DNA of 64,000 bases from assembly GCF_017591435.1 (NCBI RefSeq), contig NC_059281.1:10108402-10172401 (forward strand). The letters run 5' to 3'. Position numbers and translations under genes: made by a program. Under the pieces are notes generated by a model. The model was not told the DNA's origin, did not search any database, and saw only the letters and a list, made by a program, of their open reading frames with translations. The stretch is from Portunus trituberculatus. Its lineage: Eukaryota; Arthropoda; Malacostraca; Decapoda; Portunidae. Within the stretch, counting starts at the first letter, position 1; each line of letters opens with the position of its first letter. Positions 42,406 through 55,379 of the stretch are shown in pieces.

Positions 42406-42632
42406 GACTTCTTGGCTGGTATTAGGAGTCATCATATATTTTTCTCCATTCACTATCATTCTTTCCACTAATCTCTTCACCTTCAGTCATTCACTTCTAT
42501 CACTCTTCACCCTCCTTCTCCAGTGACTTCTTGGCTGGTGTAGGAATCATCATATCTTTATTTTCTCTAATCACTGTCATTCTTTCCACTAATCTCTTCA
42601 CCTTCAGTCATTCATTTCTATCACTCTCCCCT
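42406..42632. repeat. 119-bp tandem duplication
   Basis: GACTTCTTGGCTGGT starts at 42406 and 42525, and CCACTAATCTCTTCACCTTC is shared within each unit. Confidence 0.88.
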
Positions 42633-42708
42633 CCTCCTGCATTTCAGTACTTATGTATAATGGATATTGTATATTTTAGAACAATAAACCTTCACGTACT
42701 TACTTACT

Positions 42709-42872
42709 CAGTGGTCATGTAGTCAGGGGTGAATCAATAGGGAGATTTAAAAGAAGATAAGTTCATGGATGTGGATGATACGAGTAGATGGGATTAGGTA
42801 GCTTAAGCACACTGGGACTGTCTCGTATAGGCATGGCGGCCTCTTGCAGCTTTCCTCTTTTCTTATGTTTTT
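42709..42872 (+). mobile_element. LINE 3' end, family with FKRR C-terminus, copy 1
   Basis: It matches the sequence at 57328-57498, starting CAGTGGTCATGTAGTCAG and ending in TTATGTTTTTA. The frame starting at 42711 reads GHVVRGESIGRFKRR and then hits a stop, so this copy is broken before the LDEF motif. Confidence 0.72.
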
Positions 42873-43089
42873 ACTTACTTATTTACTTACTATCCCCCCC
42901 TCTCTCTCTCACCCTTCTCACTTTACCTCTCCTCCCTTGTAAGTTTCCCCTCACCTTCTCTCTCTCCCCCTTTTGCTCTCCTATACAGGGTTAGTTCCCA
43001 CTGGCTCTGCTACACCTGACCTTAATTACTTCACCCGAGCAACTTACCGGCGCTGCAATCTTACCTGCGAGAGAGAGAGAGAGAGAGAG

Positions 43090-43120
<31 letters not shown>

Positions 43121-43409
43121 TCACTGTTTGATCTGCTGCAGTCTCTGACGAGACAGCCAGACGTTACCCTACGGAGCGAGCTCAGAGCTCATTATTTCCG
43201 ATCTTCGGATAGGCCTGAGACCAGGCACACACCACACACCGGGACAACAAGGTCACAACTCCTCGATTTACATCCCGTACCTACTCACTGCTAGGTGAAC
43301 AGGGGCTACACGTGAAAGGAGACACACCCAAATATCTCCACCCGGCCGGGGAATCGAACCCCGGTTATCTGGCTTGTGAAGCCAGCGCTCTAACCACTGA
43401 GCTACCGGG

Positions 43410-43411
<2 letters not shown>
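43121..43411 (-). mobile_element. tRNA-Val-derived SINE, copy 1
   Basis: The reverse strand of 43341-43411 begins CCCGGTAGCTCAGTGGTTAG (A box). It continues with anticodon stem-loop CTGGC-TTCACAA-GCCAG (anticodon CAC, valine) and T arm GGTTCGATTCCCC (B box), and it can fold as a cloverleaf. A tRNA-unrelated body of about 220 bp follows and ends in (CA)n. Both flanks, read on the + strand, are (GT)n. The body and a second copy mark it as a SINE, not a cellular tRNA gene. Confidence 0.88.
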
Positions 43412-43471
<60 letters not shown>

Positions 43472-43486
43472 TACAGGTTAACGTCA

Positions 43487-43522
<36 letters not shown>

Positions 43523-43636
43523 CTCTGCCTCGTGTAGGTGTCAGGGTGTTTACGTATAATGCAACTTGTGTGTAAATTTTCCAGTGTGGTTAGCTGGGGA
43601 TAAGTGGAAATGGGAATGCCTTTTGTAGCCTTGCAT

Positions 43637-43710
<74 letters not shown>

Positions 43711-43720
43711 ACACGGGACG
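43412..43720. repeat. (GT)n 43411-43467, (CA)n 43490-43518 and (CA)n 43638-43714
   Basis: Three dinucleotide tracts directly adjoin the tRNA head of the SINE. Confidence 0.95.
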
Positions 43721-43809
43721 ATACGAAGCCATTTCACTTCTCGTTCCCAGAATTCGACGAAATGTTTACAAATATCTGCGGAACGGGAAGGTGGCGGCTA
43801 TGTTCTCTC

Positions 43810-43846
<37 letters not shown>

Positions 43847-44054
43847 GTGTGTCTGGTATAAATACATTTCCGGACATATGTGTTTTGTTTTGTTTTGTTT
43901 TGTTTATCACTGGTTTTCGTTCACTTTGTCTCTCGATTTTCGTGTTTGTCTGAAAAAAAAAATACTCGTGTTTTTAATTTTGTCTTTCATTGTACGAGTT
44001 TCTGTGTTTATTTTGCAATCTGTTTATGTCCCGTTTTCTGTTATTTGTCAGGCA

Positions 44055-44119
<65 letters not shown>

Positions 44120-44120
44120 C
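43810..44120. repeat. (TGTC)n, (TGTTT)n and (GT)n
   Basis: (CTGT)n lies at 43810-43850, TTTTG pentamers at 43882-43906 and (GT)n at 44057-44116. Confidence 0.92.
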
Positions 44121-44245
44121 ATTCATTACGGTTCCCTCCCTCAGTGTCTGTGTGTGTGTGTGTCTGACTGTGAGAGGTAGTGTAGCATTGTGATAATCGG
44201 TTGTGATAGTAATAACAAAGACTACAATAGCAATCAGCAACAATT

Positions 44246-44248
<3 letters not shown>

Positions 44249-44299
<51 letters not shown>

Positions 44300-44351
44300 G
44301 GTGAGAATGATAACAATTTGTTTACTTACTTGTGCAACCCTGCAAGATTAC

Positions 44352-44431
<80 letters not shown>

Positions 44432-44610
44432 TAGCGAGCTGTGCATAAGAATAAGAAGCAGGAGAGAGAAGGAGGTGAGTGTGAAGATAGTGGTGGTGGT
44501 GGTGGTGGTGGTGATGACGGTGTCGCGAAAGAAGAAAACATTGAAGGTGGCGGTGGTGGTGGTGGCGGTGATGATGGTGGCGGTGGTGGTGGTGGTGGTA
44601 GTGGTGATAA
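44249..44610. repeat. (CT)n, (GA)n and (GGT)n cluster
   Basis: (CT)n lies at 44249-44295, (GA)n at 44355-44427 and (GGT)n with GCG and GAT variants at 44489-44605. Confidence 0.93.
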
Positions 44611-45332
44611 CGTGAATTTTTGCCTAAAGTTTTCTCTCTGTGTGTTCGCTCGTGTGTTGAGCGCTGAGTTGACTGTCGTGAGCTCTGTTTATTTGTTTGT
44701 TTACCACTGACCCAAGAGAGAGAGAGAGAGAGAGAGAGGAGTAGTCAGTGGGTCGAGGAAATGAAGTAGTTTTAAGAGAGAGGATTTCATTGAGCCGAGC
44801 GGGAGAAACAAGAACATGCATAATGAGATACAGGAGAGCGAGGGAGGGAGGGAAAGAAGGAGAGAAGGAGGGAAGTAGGGCGGGAAACAGAAAGGGAGGG
44901 AGGGATGAACTGAAGGATTGAAGCTGTGTGTTATGCATAGATCAAGTGGAGAGAATGAGAAGGATGGAATAAGAAGACTAGTTGAAAAAGAGAGAGAAAA
45001 CTAAAGGAAGGGAGATGCTGGGAGGAGTAGACTTAAGAAAGAGAGGAGGAGATGGGACGAATTTACTTGAAAGTCAGAGGAGAGAGAGAGACGAGAGGGA
45101 AAAATGAGGAAACGGAGAGATAATTTGATGTGGGAGAGAGAGAAGAGTGAACATAAAATAAGAATATGGTGAGAGGAGAAAAGAGGATTAGAAAATGGGA
45201 CAAAGGGAGGGTAGGAAAAGATAAAAAAGTATAGGAAGACAAAAGAAAATGGATTTGTGCACGTGTGGCTGAAGTGGAGGACAGGAGGAAGGAAGGCAAA
45301 GATGATTGATGCAAGGAATAATGTGGAGAGGA

Positions 45333-45334
<2 letters not shown>
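44611..45334. other. Purine-rich intergenic DNA with (GA)n 44715-44739
   Basis: GGGAGGGA and GAAGGAGG runs dominate 44830-45330. Nothing else was recognised. Confidence 0.6.
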
Positions 45335-45397
<63 letters not shown>

Positions 45398-45443
45398 AGA
45401 GGGAAGACAAATGATTCCTTTCTAAAATACTTGTACCAAAGAT

Positions 45444-45513
<70 letters not shown>

Positions 45514-45594
45514 GGAATAGAGAAAAGTTGTCTTAATAAAGTGAAAGGAACATTGAACGAGCATTAGAAGACTTCGATAGCATAGAAATACAAC

Positions 45595-45661
<67 letters not shown>

Positions 45662-45760
45662 ATGGAGAGATGATCCTACAAAATCAATACCCAGAGAGAT
45701 CCGTGCCAGCCCTCCACCCCTTACTCCACCACCACCACCACCACCACCACCACCACACCT
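45335..45760. repeat. Three (GA)n tracts and (CCA)n
   Basis: GA tracts lie at 45335-45393, 45446-45510 and 45600-45657, and (CCA)n at 45727-45757. Confidence 0.95.
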
Positions 45761-45827
45761 GTATACCACCTAATAATCTGCCAGTACTACCTGTCTTAAT
45801 CGCCATGGTGTCTGTGTTCCTGTCACC

Positions 45828-46045
45828 TTAACCTCTTCAGTACAGGGACACTTTTTTTTACCTTGATTTTTGGGTATGATTAGATGATTTTGTTCACATT
45901 ACGAAGCGTCTATGGAGGTCAGAAGATTAATGGCCCAAAGTCTTCACTGGTTTGATCTTCCTACATAAGTTTCTGAAGCTGCAAAAAATCACAAAATAGT
46001 AATCAGAGTAAATATGAAAACGCGTCATGGGACTGAGCAGGTTAA
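45828..46045 (-). mobile_element. MITE-A copy
   Basis: The reverse-orientation ends are TTAACCTCTTCAGTACAGGG and GGACTGAGCAGGTTAA, with TTAA on both sides. Confidence 0.84.
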
Positions 46046-46244
46046 ATGACCCTTTAGATATTAAAAAAGTGTACATTTTCCCACGTGTTTACCCCAAACT
46101 AGCCAAAGTATGCGTAATCAATCAAGATTTATTTCGCATTACCTGTGGCTGTGTGTGTGAAAAGAGCTTTGGTTACGAAAATTAGATAAAAACTGCCCAA
46201 TATATGCTTTTATAAATCTACAGGACCTGGACACTTTTTTTTTT

Positions 46245-46345
46245 CAGGTAATCAAGGTGTGGTAAGTAAAGGTGACAGCTCAAGTTAACACCTGAACACA
46301 CTTCTTTCAGGTAGTCAAGGTGTAGTAAGTAACAGTGACAACTCA
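46245..46345. repeat. ~65-bp tandem duplication
   Basis: TTTCAGGTA.TCAAGGTGT and GTAAGTAA.(G/A)GTGACA occur twice. Confidence 0.75.
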
Positions 46346-46442
46346 GGTTCTCCTTTGCTTCCTTTACACCACAGGCCAATGTGACTGTGGTGTTAACTTG
46401 GCTTGCTTGCTAACTTGACTCCTCCATCTCATCCATCTCCAC

Positions 46443-46575
46443 CGACCCTCTAACGACATCTTCCTCCCCTCCTCCCCTCCTCCCACCTTCACCACCAACG
46501 ACCCTCTAACGACATCTTCCTCCCCTCCTCCCCTCCTCCCACCTTCACCACCAACGACCCTCTAACGACACCCTC
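46443..46575. repeat. 56-bp tandem repeat, 2.3 units
   Basis: CGACCCTCTAACGACA starts at 46443, 46499 and 46555, and the two full units are almost identical. Confidence 0.9.
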
Positions 46576-46725
46576 CTCACACCACCACCACCACCACTAC
46601 GACCACCACCGACACGTCTTTCCCGAGGGAGAACAGAGAGTTACAGAGAAGAAAAATAGTGTTTCCAGTGTGTATGTATTGGTTGTATTGGTGGCAGACG
46701 GTTCTAACTGCGTTTGTGGGACTGA

Positions 46726-47282
46726 CTCGTATTCTCAAACAGTTCCGTGCTTCACCTCCACTGTCTATATTTACACGAGTTTTTTAAAGGTGTTTTTACG
46801 GTTGTAGAGGCAGAGTGGCCAGATTTCTATATTATTGAATGAAGAAACACTTGAAAACCCCGCTAATCATCTTTGTGGCCTTGGAAAATAGTCTTAGTGA
46901 GAGAACAGACCGTTTTCAATAGCGTTTTTATAGTTTAGAGGCAGAGTGACCAGATTTTTACATTATTAACTGGAGAAATATTCTTGATAAACCCGCTAAT
47001 CATCTCTGCGGCCTTGGGAAATAGTCTTAGTGAGAGAACAGACCGTTTTCAATAGCGTTATTATAGTTCTAGAGGCAGAGTGACAAGAACTTTGGCCTTG
47101 GAAAATAGTCGTGGAGAGAAAACAAAGCGTTTTTAAGGACGTTTTTATGGTTTTAGAGGCAGATTGACAAGATATCTATATTATAAACTGGAGAAATACT
47201 CTTGAAAACTCCGCTAATCATCTCTGTGGCCTTGAAAAATAGTCGTGGTGAGAGAGAGCAAAGCGTCTCTGAGTACGGACCT
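46726..47282 (+). mobile_element. MITE-B copy, about four internal units, one part-deleted
   Basis: The copy runs from CTCGTATTCTCAAACAGTTC to GCGTCTCTGAGTACGGACC. Two units share the private variant AACAGACCGTTTTCAATAGC, so they arose by local duplication. Confidence 0.83.
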
Positions 47283-47938
<656 letters not shown>

Positions 47939-48118
47939 CTGCAGCTGTGGCTCCAACCCAGACTTTGCTACGTAACAGAAGCTTATCTCAGCGTTCCCAC
48001 AAATGTGTTTACGCTGTGGCCGCATGTGAATAATAATTGTTCAAATGTTTTTCTCTTTTTCTGCAGTCCAGCTTGATGAGAGTCACTGAGCTGGATGGAC
48101 ATAAAAATTACATTGTGA

Positions 48119-48270
48119 TATTAATAATAGTAATAACAATAATGGTGATGGTAGAAGTAGTAGTAGTAATAATAATAATGATAATAATAATAATAATGAT
48201 AATAATGATAATAATAATAATAACAATAATGATAATAATAATAATAGTAATAATAATAATAATAATAACA
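48119..48270. repeat. (AAT)n microsatellite, imperfect, ~150 bp
   Basis: AAT units with GAT and AGT variants end 3 bp before the LINE 5' end. Confidence 0.93.
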
Positions 48271-48273
48271 ATT

Positions 48274-51200
48274 GGAGTAGGCAGTAGTCACCTGCCGCCC
48301 GGTGGAATACTCCAGGAGAGGTACTTACGGGGATGTAGGCAGTGCTGCAAACTGAGTGATTCCCCGTGTCCTCTCTTCCCGGTTCCCTTTGTGGTCTCAT
48401 TTATACAATTGAGCAGCTGCAGCCTGCCCTCTAAAGACAACTTCTACTACTTCCTACACTACACTACAACACCTTACACTTTTACACTCTCTTCAAATCA
48501 AAATTTAATAATGGCTTCACCACGCCCTGCCTCGGAGTCCCCTCTGGGAGGGACCATAAATGTCCCCAGGTCGGACTGCCCTCTGCTGTCGACCTTGGGT
48601 GTCTTGACACTTCATCTAATACTTTCACTATCAATTTCTGCAACATTCGTGGCCTTCGTTCTAATTTTCAATCTGTGGAACACCACCTCTCCTCTACTAA
48701 ACCTCATCTTCTCTTCCTAACCGAAACACAGTTGTCTGTGACTACTGACAGCAGCCCTTTTCTGTTCCCTCCTACTTGCTCTATCCTCATTTTCAATCCA
48801 AAGCTGGATGTTGCGCATACGTGCGTAACGACACCACTTGCTCTCGTGCCCACAATCTTGAATCTTCAGAATTTTCTACCATCTGGCTAAGACTTCAATG
48901 TCACTCTCTAACTAAATTCATCTGTGCTGTATACCTCTCACCTAATTCCTCTGACTATGTAAAATTCTTTGACTATTTGACTTCCAAGGTGGAGCACATC
49001 TTATCTCACTTTCCTTTTGCTGAGATCTCCATTTTAGGGATTTCAATGTTCACCACCAGCTTTGGCTTTCATCTTCTTTCACTGACCAACCTGGTGAACA
49101 AACCTTCAACTTTGCTATCCTTCATGACCTAGAGCAGCTAGTGAAGTTCCCTACCCGTATTCCTGACCGCCTTGGAGACACGCCCAACATTCTTGATCTT
49201 TTCCTAACCTCCAACCCTTCTGCTTACTCTGTTAAACTTTCCTCTCCGTTGGGCTCCTCCGACCACAATCTAATTTCCGTTACCAGTTCTATCACTCCAG
49301 TGCAGCCTCAGGACCCGCCTAAGCGGAGGTGCTTCTGGCATTTTAACTCTGCTAAGTGGGAGGAACTAAGGCAGTACTATTCTGATTTCCTTGGGATGAT
49401 TATTGTTTTCATGTCAGAGATCCTTCTCTTTGTGCCGAGCGCATAACAGAGGTGATTATCTCTGGCATGGAGCTATACATTCCTCATACTTTCTCTAACC
49501 CTAAAGCTAAAAAGCCTTGGTTTAACTCTGCTTGTTCTCGTGCTGTCAATGATAGAGAGGCGGCTCACAAACGGTTCCGTAGCCATCCAACTGCTGAAAC
49601 TCATGCCCTATATATTTCTGCCCGTAATCATGCCAAATCTATTCTCCAACTTACTAAAAACTCTTTCATCAATAGAAAATGTCAAAGTCTTTCCAATTCT
49701 AACTCCTCTCGAGATTTCTGGCATCTAGCCAATAATATCTCTAACAACTTTACTTCTTCGTCTTTCCCTCCTTTACTTCATCCAGATGGCTCTACAGCTG
49801 TCTCTTCTTTTCTAAAGCTGAACTCTTCGCTCAAACCTTTGCTACCAACTCAACTTTGGATGATTCTGGGCATATTCCTCCTACTCCTCCACCCTCTGAC
49901 TACTTCATCCCTAAAATTAAAATTCTTTATAAAGACGTTTTCCTGGCCCTCTCTGGCCTTGATTCTCGGAAGGCTTACGGTCCGGATGGAGTCCCTCCTG
50001 TTGTTCTCAAAACTGTGCTTCCGAACTCGCTCACTGCCTGGTCAAACTCTTTCATCTGTGTCTCTCTACTTCTATTTATCCTTCTTGCTGGAAGTTTGCT
50101 CACATTCAACCTGTCCCTAAAAAGGTGACCACTCCAATCCTTCTAACTACCGCCCTATAGCTTTGATTTCCTGCCTTTCTAAAGCCTTTGAGTCTATCCT
50201 TAATAGGAAGATAATGAGGCATCTATCAGCTCACAACCTTCTCTCTGATTGCCAGTATGGTTTCCGTAAAGGCAGATCTACTGGTGATCTTCTTACTTTC
50301 CTAACTGAATCTTGGTCATCCTCTTTTAGGGACTTCGGTGAAACCTTTGCTGTCGGCCTTGACATATCGAAAGCCTTCGATAGAGTCTGGCACAAATCTT
50401 TAATTTCTAAACTACCCTCCTACGGATTCTATCCTTCTCTCTGTACCTTCATCTCCAGTTTCCTTTCCGATCGTTCTATTGCTGCTGTAGTAGACGGTCA
50501 CTGTTCTTCCCTAAAACTATCAACAGTGGTGTTCCACAGGGTTCTGTCCTATCACCCACTCTCTTTCTATTATTCATCAATGATCTCCTAAATCTGACTC
50601 AATGCCCTATCCACTCCTATGCTGATGATACCACCCTGCATTATTCAACAGCGTTCAACAGACGCCCAACCCAACAACAATTAAATGACTCAAGGCGAGA
50701 TGCTATAGGACGCCTAACTTCTGATCTTTCACTTGTTTCTGATTGGGGCAGAGAAAACCTGGTTTTGTTCAATGCCTCAAAAACTCAATTTCTACAACTA
50801 TCTACTCGACATAACCTTCCAGACAACTATCCTCTCTTCTTCAATAACACTCAACTTCCCTCTCCTCTACATTAAACACACTCGGTCTATCCTTCACTAA
50901 AAATCTAAACTGGAAATTTCACATCTCTACTCTTGCTAAATCAGCTTCCAAGAAGTTAGGTGTCCTATGGCGTCTTCGTCCATTTTCTCTCCCTCCCAGC
51001 TGCTTGCTCTGTACAAGGGCCTTATCCGCCCGTGTATGGAGTATGGCTCTCATGTCTGGGGGATCCACACACAGCTTTACTAAACAAGGTGGAATCTAAA
51101 GCTTTTCGTCTTATCAACTCTTCTCCTCTAACTGACTGTCTTGATTCTTTAAGTCACCGCCGCAATGTTGCATCTTTATCTGTCTTCTACCGCTGTTTTC

Positions 51201-51586
51201 ATGCTGTCTGCTCTTCTGAACTTGCTAACTGCATGCCTTCCCCCTCCTGCGGCCTCGCTGCACAAGACTCTCTACTTCTTCTCATCCCTATTCTGTCCAT
51301 CTTCCTAATGCAAGAGTTAACCAGTATCTTCACTCCTTCATTCCCTACACTGGTAAACTCTGGAACTCTCTACCTGTGTCTGTATTTCCACCTGCCTATG
51401 ACTTAAACTCTTTCAAAAGAGGAGTGTCAAGACACCTCTTACGTTAACTGGACCCTCCTTTTAGATTTTTTGTTTTTCTCTTTCTACTTTCCTCTTAACA
51501 GGGCCTGGCAACCAGCGGGATTTTTTTTTCCAACACTTTGTTTTCCTTGGCCAGTGCCCTTGTAATGTAAAAAAAAAAAAAAAAAA
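48274..51586 (+). mobile_element. Non-LTR retrotransposon (LINE, jockey/BS-type EN-RT), frameshifted, with poly(A) tail
   Basis: A 3.3-kb element sits between an (AAT)n tract and an 18-base A-run at 51569-51586. A candidate initiator Met at 48511 leads into an apurinic-type endonuclease with NIRGL (48642), ETQL (48723) and the catalytic SDH (about 49258-49266). The reverse transcriptase follows, with YRPIALIS, KGRSTGD, DISKAFDRVWH (catalytic Asp 50361), GVPQGS (50528) and YADD (50618-50629). The C-terminus ends near FKRGVSRHLL, before a T-rich 3' UTR. The reading frame changes near 48599, 48800, 49037, 49388, 49815, 50030-50150 and 50520, so no single ORF spans EN-RT and the copy is presumed dead. 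No gag-like ORF1 was seen. The family assignment is by motif style only. Confidence 0.93.
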
Positions 51587-51608
51587 TTGACATTTTGATT
51601 TTCTTTTA

Positions 51609-51615
<7 letters not shown>

Positions 51616-51671
<56 letters not shown>

Positions 51672-51750
51672 ATGAACATAGGGGCATTCGATTTCAGTGT
51701 GTGTGTGTGTGTGTGTGCGTGTGAATGTCAGTGTGTGTGTGTGTGTGTGT
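51616..51750. repeat. (GA)n 51617-51668 and (GT)n 51697-51750
   Basis: These fill the 165 bp between the LINE poly(A) and SINE copy 2. Confidence 0.94.
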
Positions 51751-51751
51751 T

Positions 51752-52006
51752 TCACTGTTTGATCTGGCTGTCTCTGACGAGACAGCTCATTATTTTCGAT
51801 CTTCGGATAGGCCTGAGACCAGGCACACACCACACACCGGGACAACAAGGTCACAACTCCTCGATTTACATCCCGTACCTACTCACTGCTAGGTGAACAG
51901 GGCTACACGTGAAAGGAGACACACCCAAATATCTCCACCCGGCCGGGGAATCGAACTCCGGTCCTCTGGCTTGTGAAGCCATCGCTCTAGCCACTGAGCT
52001 ACCGGG
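51752..52006 (-). mobile_element. tRNA-Val-derived SINE, copy 2
   Basis: This copy closely matches the one at 43121 but lacks about 30 bp in the body (the segment around 43171-43200 of copy 1). Its tRNA head (51937-52006) has several changes, including one in the B box. It also has (GT)n-type repeats on both sides: 51697-51750 on the left and from 52005 on the right. Confidence 0.88.
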
Positions 52007-52274
52007 TGTGTGTGTGTATGTGTGTGTGTGTTGTTTGTTTATAATTGTATTCATTAGGACTCCTTTCAGTTTAAAAATGAAAGCATGCAGGTTTCATATC
52101 CTCGCTTCATTTGGTACTTGGTCAAAGGGTTTGCATGACAGTGAGATTAGATGAAGATGGATTTGCATATTGTCTTACATTTACCTTCATTCCACTCTAT
52201 TGTTCTTTCCCCTTTAATCTGAACAATTATGGAAATCTTAACATTAATTTCTTGCTTTCTCTTCCTCCTTTCAT

Positions 52275-52470
52275 TAATGTAACGAGAATAATAGATTTTC
52301 CACTGTAATTTTTTTTTCGTAAACAATGTACCTTTTGTTTTTCGTGTCATCCTCGCCTCTGTACTCTTATTTTGCTTGTAATGTAACGAGAACAATAGAG
52401 TTTCCACTGTCTTTTTTTTTAATAAGTAATGTTCCTTTTGTTTTTCGTGTCATCCTCGCCTCTGTATTCT
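52275..52470. repeat. 104-bp tandem duplication
   Basis: TAATGTAACGAGAA starts at 52275 and 52379, and TTTTTCGTGTCATCCTCGCC is identical in both. Confidence 0.9.
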
Positions 52471-52583
52471 TTACTTCTGCTTTTCCTCTTTCCTAACTTG
52501 TCATAGTCTTGTTTTGGTTCCTCTTAGTAATTTCTCATCATCACATCTGTCCTTTCTCTTCTTACCTTTCATTATTGTCTATT

Positions 52584-53035
52584 ATTATCATCATCATCAT
52601 CATCATCATCATTATTATTATTATTATTATTATGGCTGGTATGGTGCAAGAACAACAGCAATAACAAGAACATGAACGAGAATAATTAGAACATCAACAA
52701 CAGAAAGAACAACAACAACAACAACAAAAACAAGAACAACAACAACAAAAGCAGGAACAGCAACAACAAAAGCAAGAACATGAACAAGAATAACAAGAAC
52801 ATGAACAAGAAAAACAAAAATAAAACATTAGCAACAAAAATAACGACGATAACACCAACAACAACAAGAACAACAATAACAGCAACAAGAACATCAACAA
52901 CAATAACAAGAACATCAAGAACAACAGGAAAAACATCACCAACAACACCAAGATCATCAACAACAACGAAAACAACAACAACAACAATAACAGCAACAGC
53001 AACAAGAACAGCAACAGAAGCACCACAACAAACGG
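52584..53035. repeat. (ATC)n/(ATT)n then a degenerate (CAA)n field
   Basis: CAACAA, GAACAA and ATCAAC words fill 52640-53035. Long frames on both strands are translated repeats. Confidence 0.92.
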
Positions 53036-53250
53036 CTCTGATATTTTTACCCTCCACCGTTTTCCACACACGCGGCGAGACGTCCAAGGGGGAAAAGAGA
53101 AACCCAGAACAAAGGAATCCAATTTAGTGTGAAAAGTAACATTCAAAAGGGGGAAATGAAGTGCCTCGCGCAAATGTTACCTGTACACCACCACCTCAAC
53201 ATTGCCTCACGCTCACACCTTGCTGAGTGCGTGACTAAATTTAATACCAC
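53036..53250. other. Unique DNA between triplet fields
   Basis: Nothing recognised. Confidence 0.5.
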
Positions 53251-53254
53251 CACC

Positions 53255-53273
53255 AGCACTACCGCCATTGCTT

Positions 53274-53310
<37 letters not shown>

Positions 53311-53640
53311 CATCACCACCACCACTATTACTATCACGACTACTACTACCATCACCACAATCACTGACCAGATCAATAATAAGAGTAACAATAACAATAA
53401 CTCTGCTATCATTGCTATTACTACTACTATTACTACTACTACTACTACTACTACTACTGCTACTTCTACTATTACTACCACCACCATCTCCACCATCACT
53501 ACTAGTACCACCATTACTACTACTACAACCACTACCATCATTACTATTACCACTTCTATTACTACTACTACTATTACTACCATTACCACCACCACCATTA
53601 CTACTGCTACTACAACAACTACTACTATTACTACTACTTT
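53255..53640. repeat. (ACT)n/(ACC)n/(ATT)n triplet field
   Basis: Nearly 390 bp of ACT, ACC and ATT triplets keep all frames open (poly-Thr and poly-Leu artefacts). Confidence 0.93.
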
Positions 53641-54310
53641 CTCACCTACCCCTTCCTCTCCACAGGTGTGTTGATTGAGTACTCCAGGAGGAAAGCAGGC
53701 AGGTGTCACATTCTCGCTCCTGCGTCATTAGGTAAGGAACATCCGCCGCACCAGCCTGGGGAGGGGAGAGGGGACTGAAAATGGCACAGCGCAAAGTAAC
53801 CCCACCACATTTCACTAATTTTTACCTTCCACCTCCTTCATCAGTGCTTCTCTTCCTTCCTTCCTTCCACCGGCACTCCACCTCTACCAATCCACATTCC
53901 ATAATTTTTCCTCCCACACTGCCTTTCCATCTCCGGCTTCAAGGATACATCATATTTCAACCCCTTAATTTCCCCCTCACCACTCGTCCCTCCCTCCCTT
54001 CTGGCTGTCTTTCCTCCTTCTTTCCCCATTCTTTTCGCCGCTCTCATGTTCTCGTGCCCCCTGTCCTAGCCCCGGGAAGCCCCAGCATAAGGGACCCCGG
54101 GGAGTATTAGCCCTGAGAAGGAAGGAAGGAAGGAAGGAATGAAGGAAACAAGGGATTTACCAAGGAGGGACAGGATGGGAGCTTGCCACCAGGGCGGAGA
54201 AAGAAAGGAGATTGAAGAACGTAAAACTAAAAGGATTGGAGGTTTGAGTTTTCCATCTTTTTACAAATACAGCTGTGGAGAGGGAAAAGCTGGAGTCGGT
54301 AGGGTGAATA
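53641..54310. other. Intergenic DNA, nothing firm
   Basis: A (GGAA)n of about 20 bp lies at 54118-54137. CTCCACAG|GTGTGTTGATTG at 53660 looks like an acceptor but the frame stops at once. Confidence 0.5.
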
Positions 54311-54311
54311 G

Positions 54312-54356
<45 letters not shown>

Positions 54357-54467
54357 ATTAATTAGACAACGAGGTATTGCATATTTTCTACCTACCTTTT
54401 TATGCGTTTCATTTGTTCATTCATTTTATTTTTTATGCATTCGTACTGTTTAATTTGACGTGTGTGT

Positions 54468-54515
<48 letters not shown>
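54312..54515. repeat. (GTT)n 54312-54353 and (GT)n 54460-54515
   Basis: Two perfect tracts separated by AT-rich DNA. Confidence 0.95.
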
Positions 54516-54518
<3 letters not shown>

Positions 54519-54589
54519 TGTGTGTTCGCATCGCCGCTCGCTCATGTATGCGTGTTCACTCCCAACCTTTGACATTCTGAACCGCCTCG

Positions 54590-54690
54590 GGAATGGTTTC
54601 TACCAAAGGGGAAGGAAAGGGAATCGAACCACTGTCTCGTAAATGCCATTCTGCCGCTGTACGTGCACACCGCCTCGTCCTGCCCCGCCC
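54590..54690 (-). mobile_element. Possible tRNA-like fragment with B box
   Basis: The reverse strand carries GTGGTTCGATTCCC, a good B box, after GCGGCAGAATGGC. No second copy or clear cloverleaf was found. Confidence 0.25.
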
Positions 54691-55078
54691 CTGCCCTTCC
54701 CTTCCCTTCCCTTCCCTCCTTCCTCCCTTTGTCCCTTCCATTGTTACGGCTGTCGGTCTGGCTGTCAGCGCTGCTCCTATTTCACACTTTTGACAACAGC
54801 TCTATCTTTCTATTTCCTTCCCTTTCATAGATATTTCCCCTTCAATTTTACCATACATTCACCTGGCACTTTCTCTAACCCCTTTCCTCAAGCGCATCCC
54901 ATCAATCACACCCCTTCTTTATCCCTTTCCCATCAGTGTTAGCGGTGCGCACCCATCCTTTACTCGGGACCTTATCAGAGGCACGCCACTAAATCCATAC
55001 ACATTGCCACCACCTTCTCTCTCTTCTCCTTTTTCCAGCCTGGTGAAGGGAGGAAGGTGACAGCGGTGGTGACTGAGG

Positions 55079-55080
<2 letters not shown>
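54691..55080. other. Pyrimidine-rich DNA, nothing recognised
   Basis: (CCCTT)n at 54695-54718 is the only repeat. Confidence 0.5.
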
Positions 55081-55152
<72 letters not shown>

Positions 55153-55176
55153 TCTATGTGTGTGTGGATGTGTAGG

Positions 55177-55213
<37 letters not shown>
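55081..55213. repeat. (GT)n tracts
   Basis: GT runs lie at 55081-55149 and 55178-55213. Confidence 0.95.
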
Positions 55214-55217
<4 letters not shown>

Positions 55218-55379
55218 TCGCTGGTGTGAATCTTTCGAGGGGAGAACTTATGAAATATTTTTGGACGAGTATTTGAAAACGTTTTATGGAAGGCTTTTGT
55301 GAAAGAGGACGACTGATTTATTTCTTAGAAGGAAAACAAAATATGGATAAAAAAGAAAAGAGAAGCTGGAGAGTAGAAA

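Noticed and set aside
43341..43411. Genuine tRNA-Val(CAC) gene
   Set aside because: The cloverleaf is good, but the sequence is joined to a SINE body that recurs at 51752. A nuclear tRNA gene is less likely than a young SINE copy.
52694..53709. Long Thr-, Val- and Leu-rich frames on both strands
   Set aside because: All frames stay open through the CAA and ACT triplet fields, so openness is not evidence of coding.
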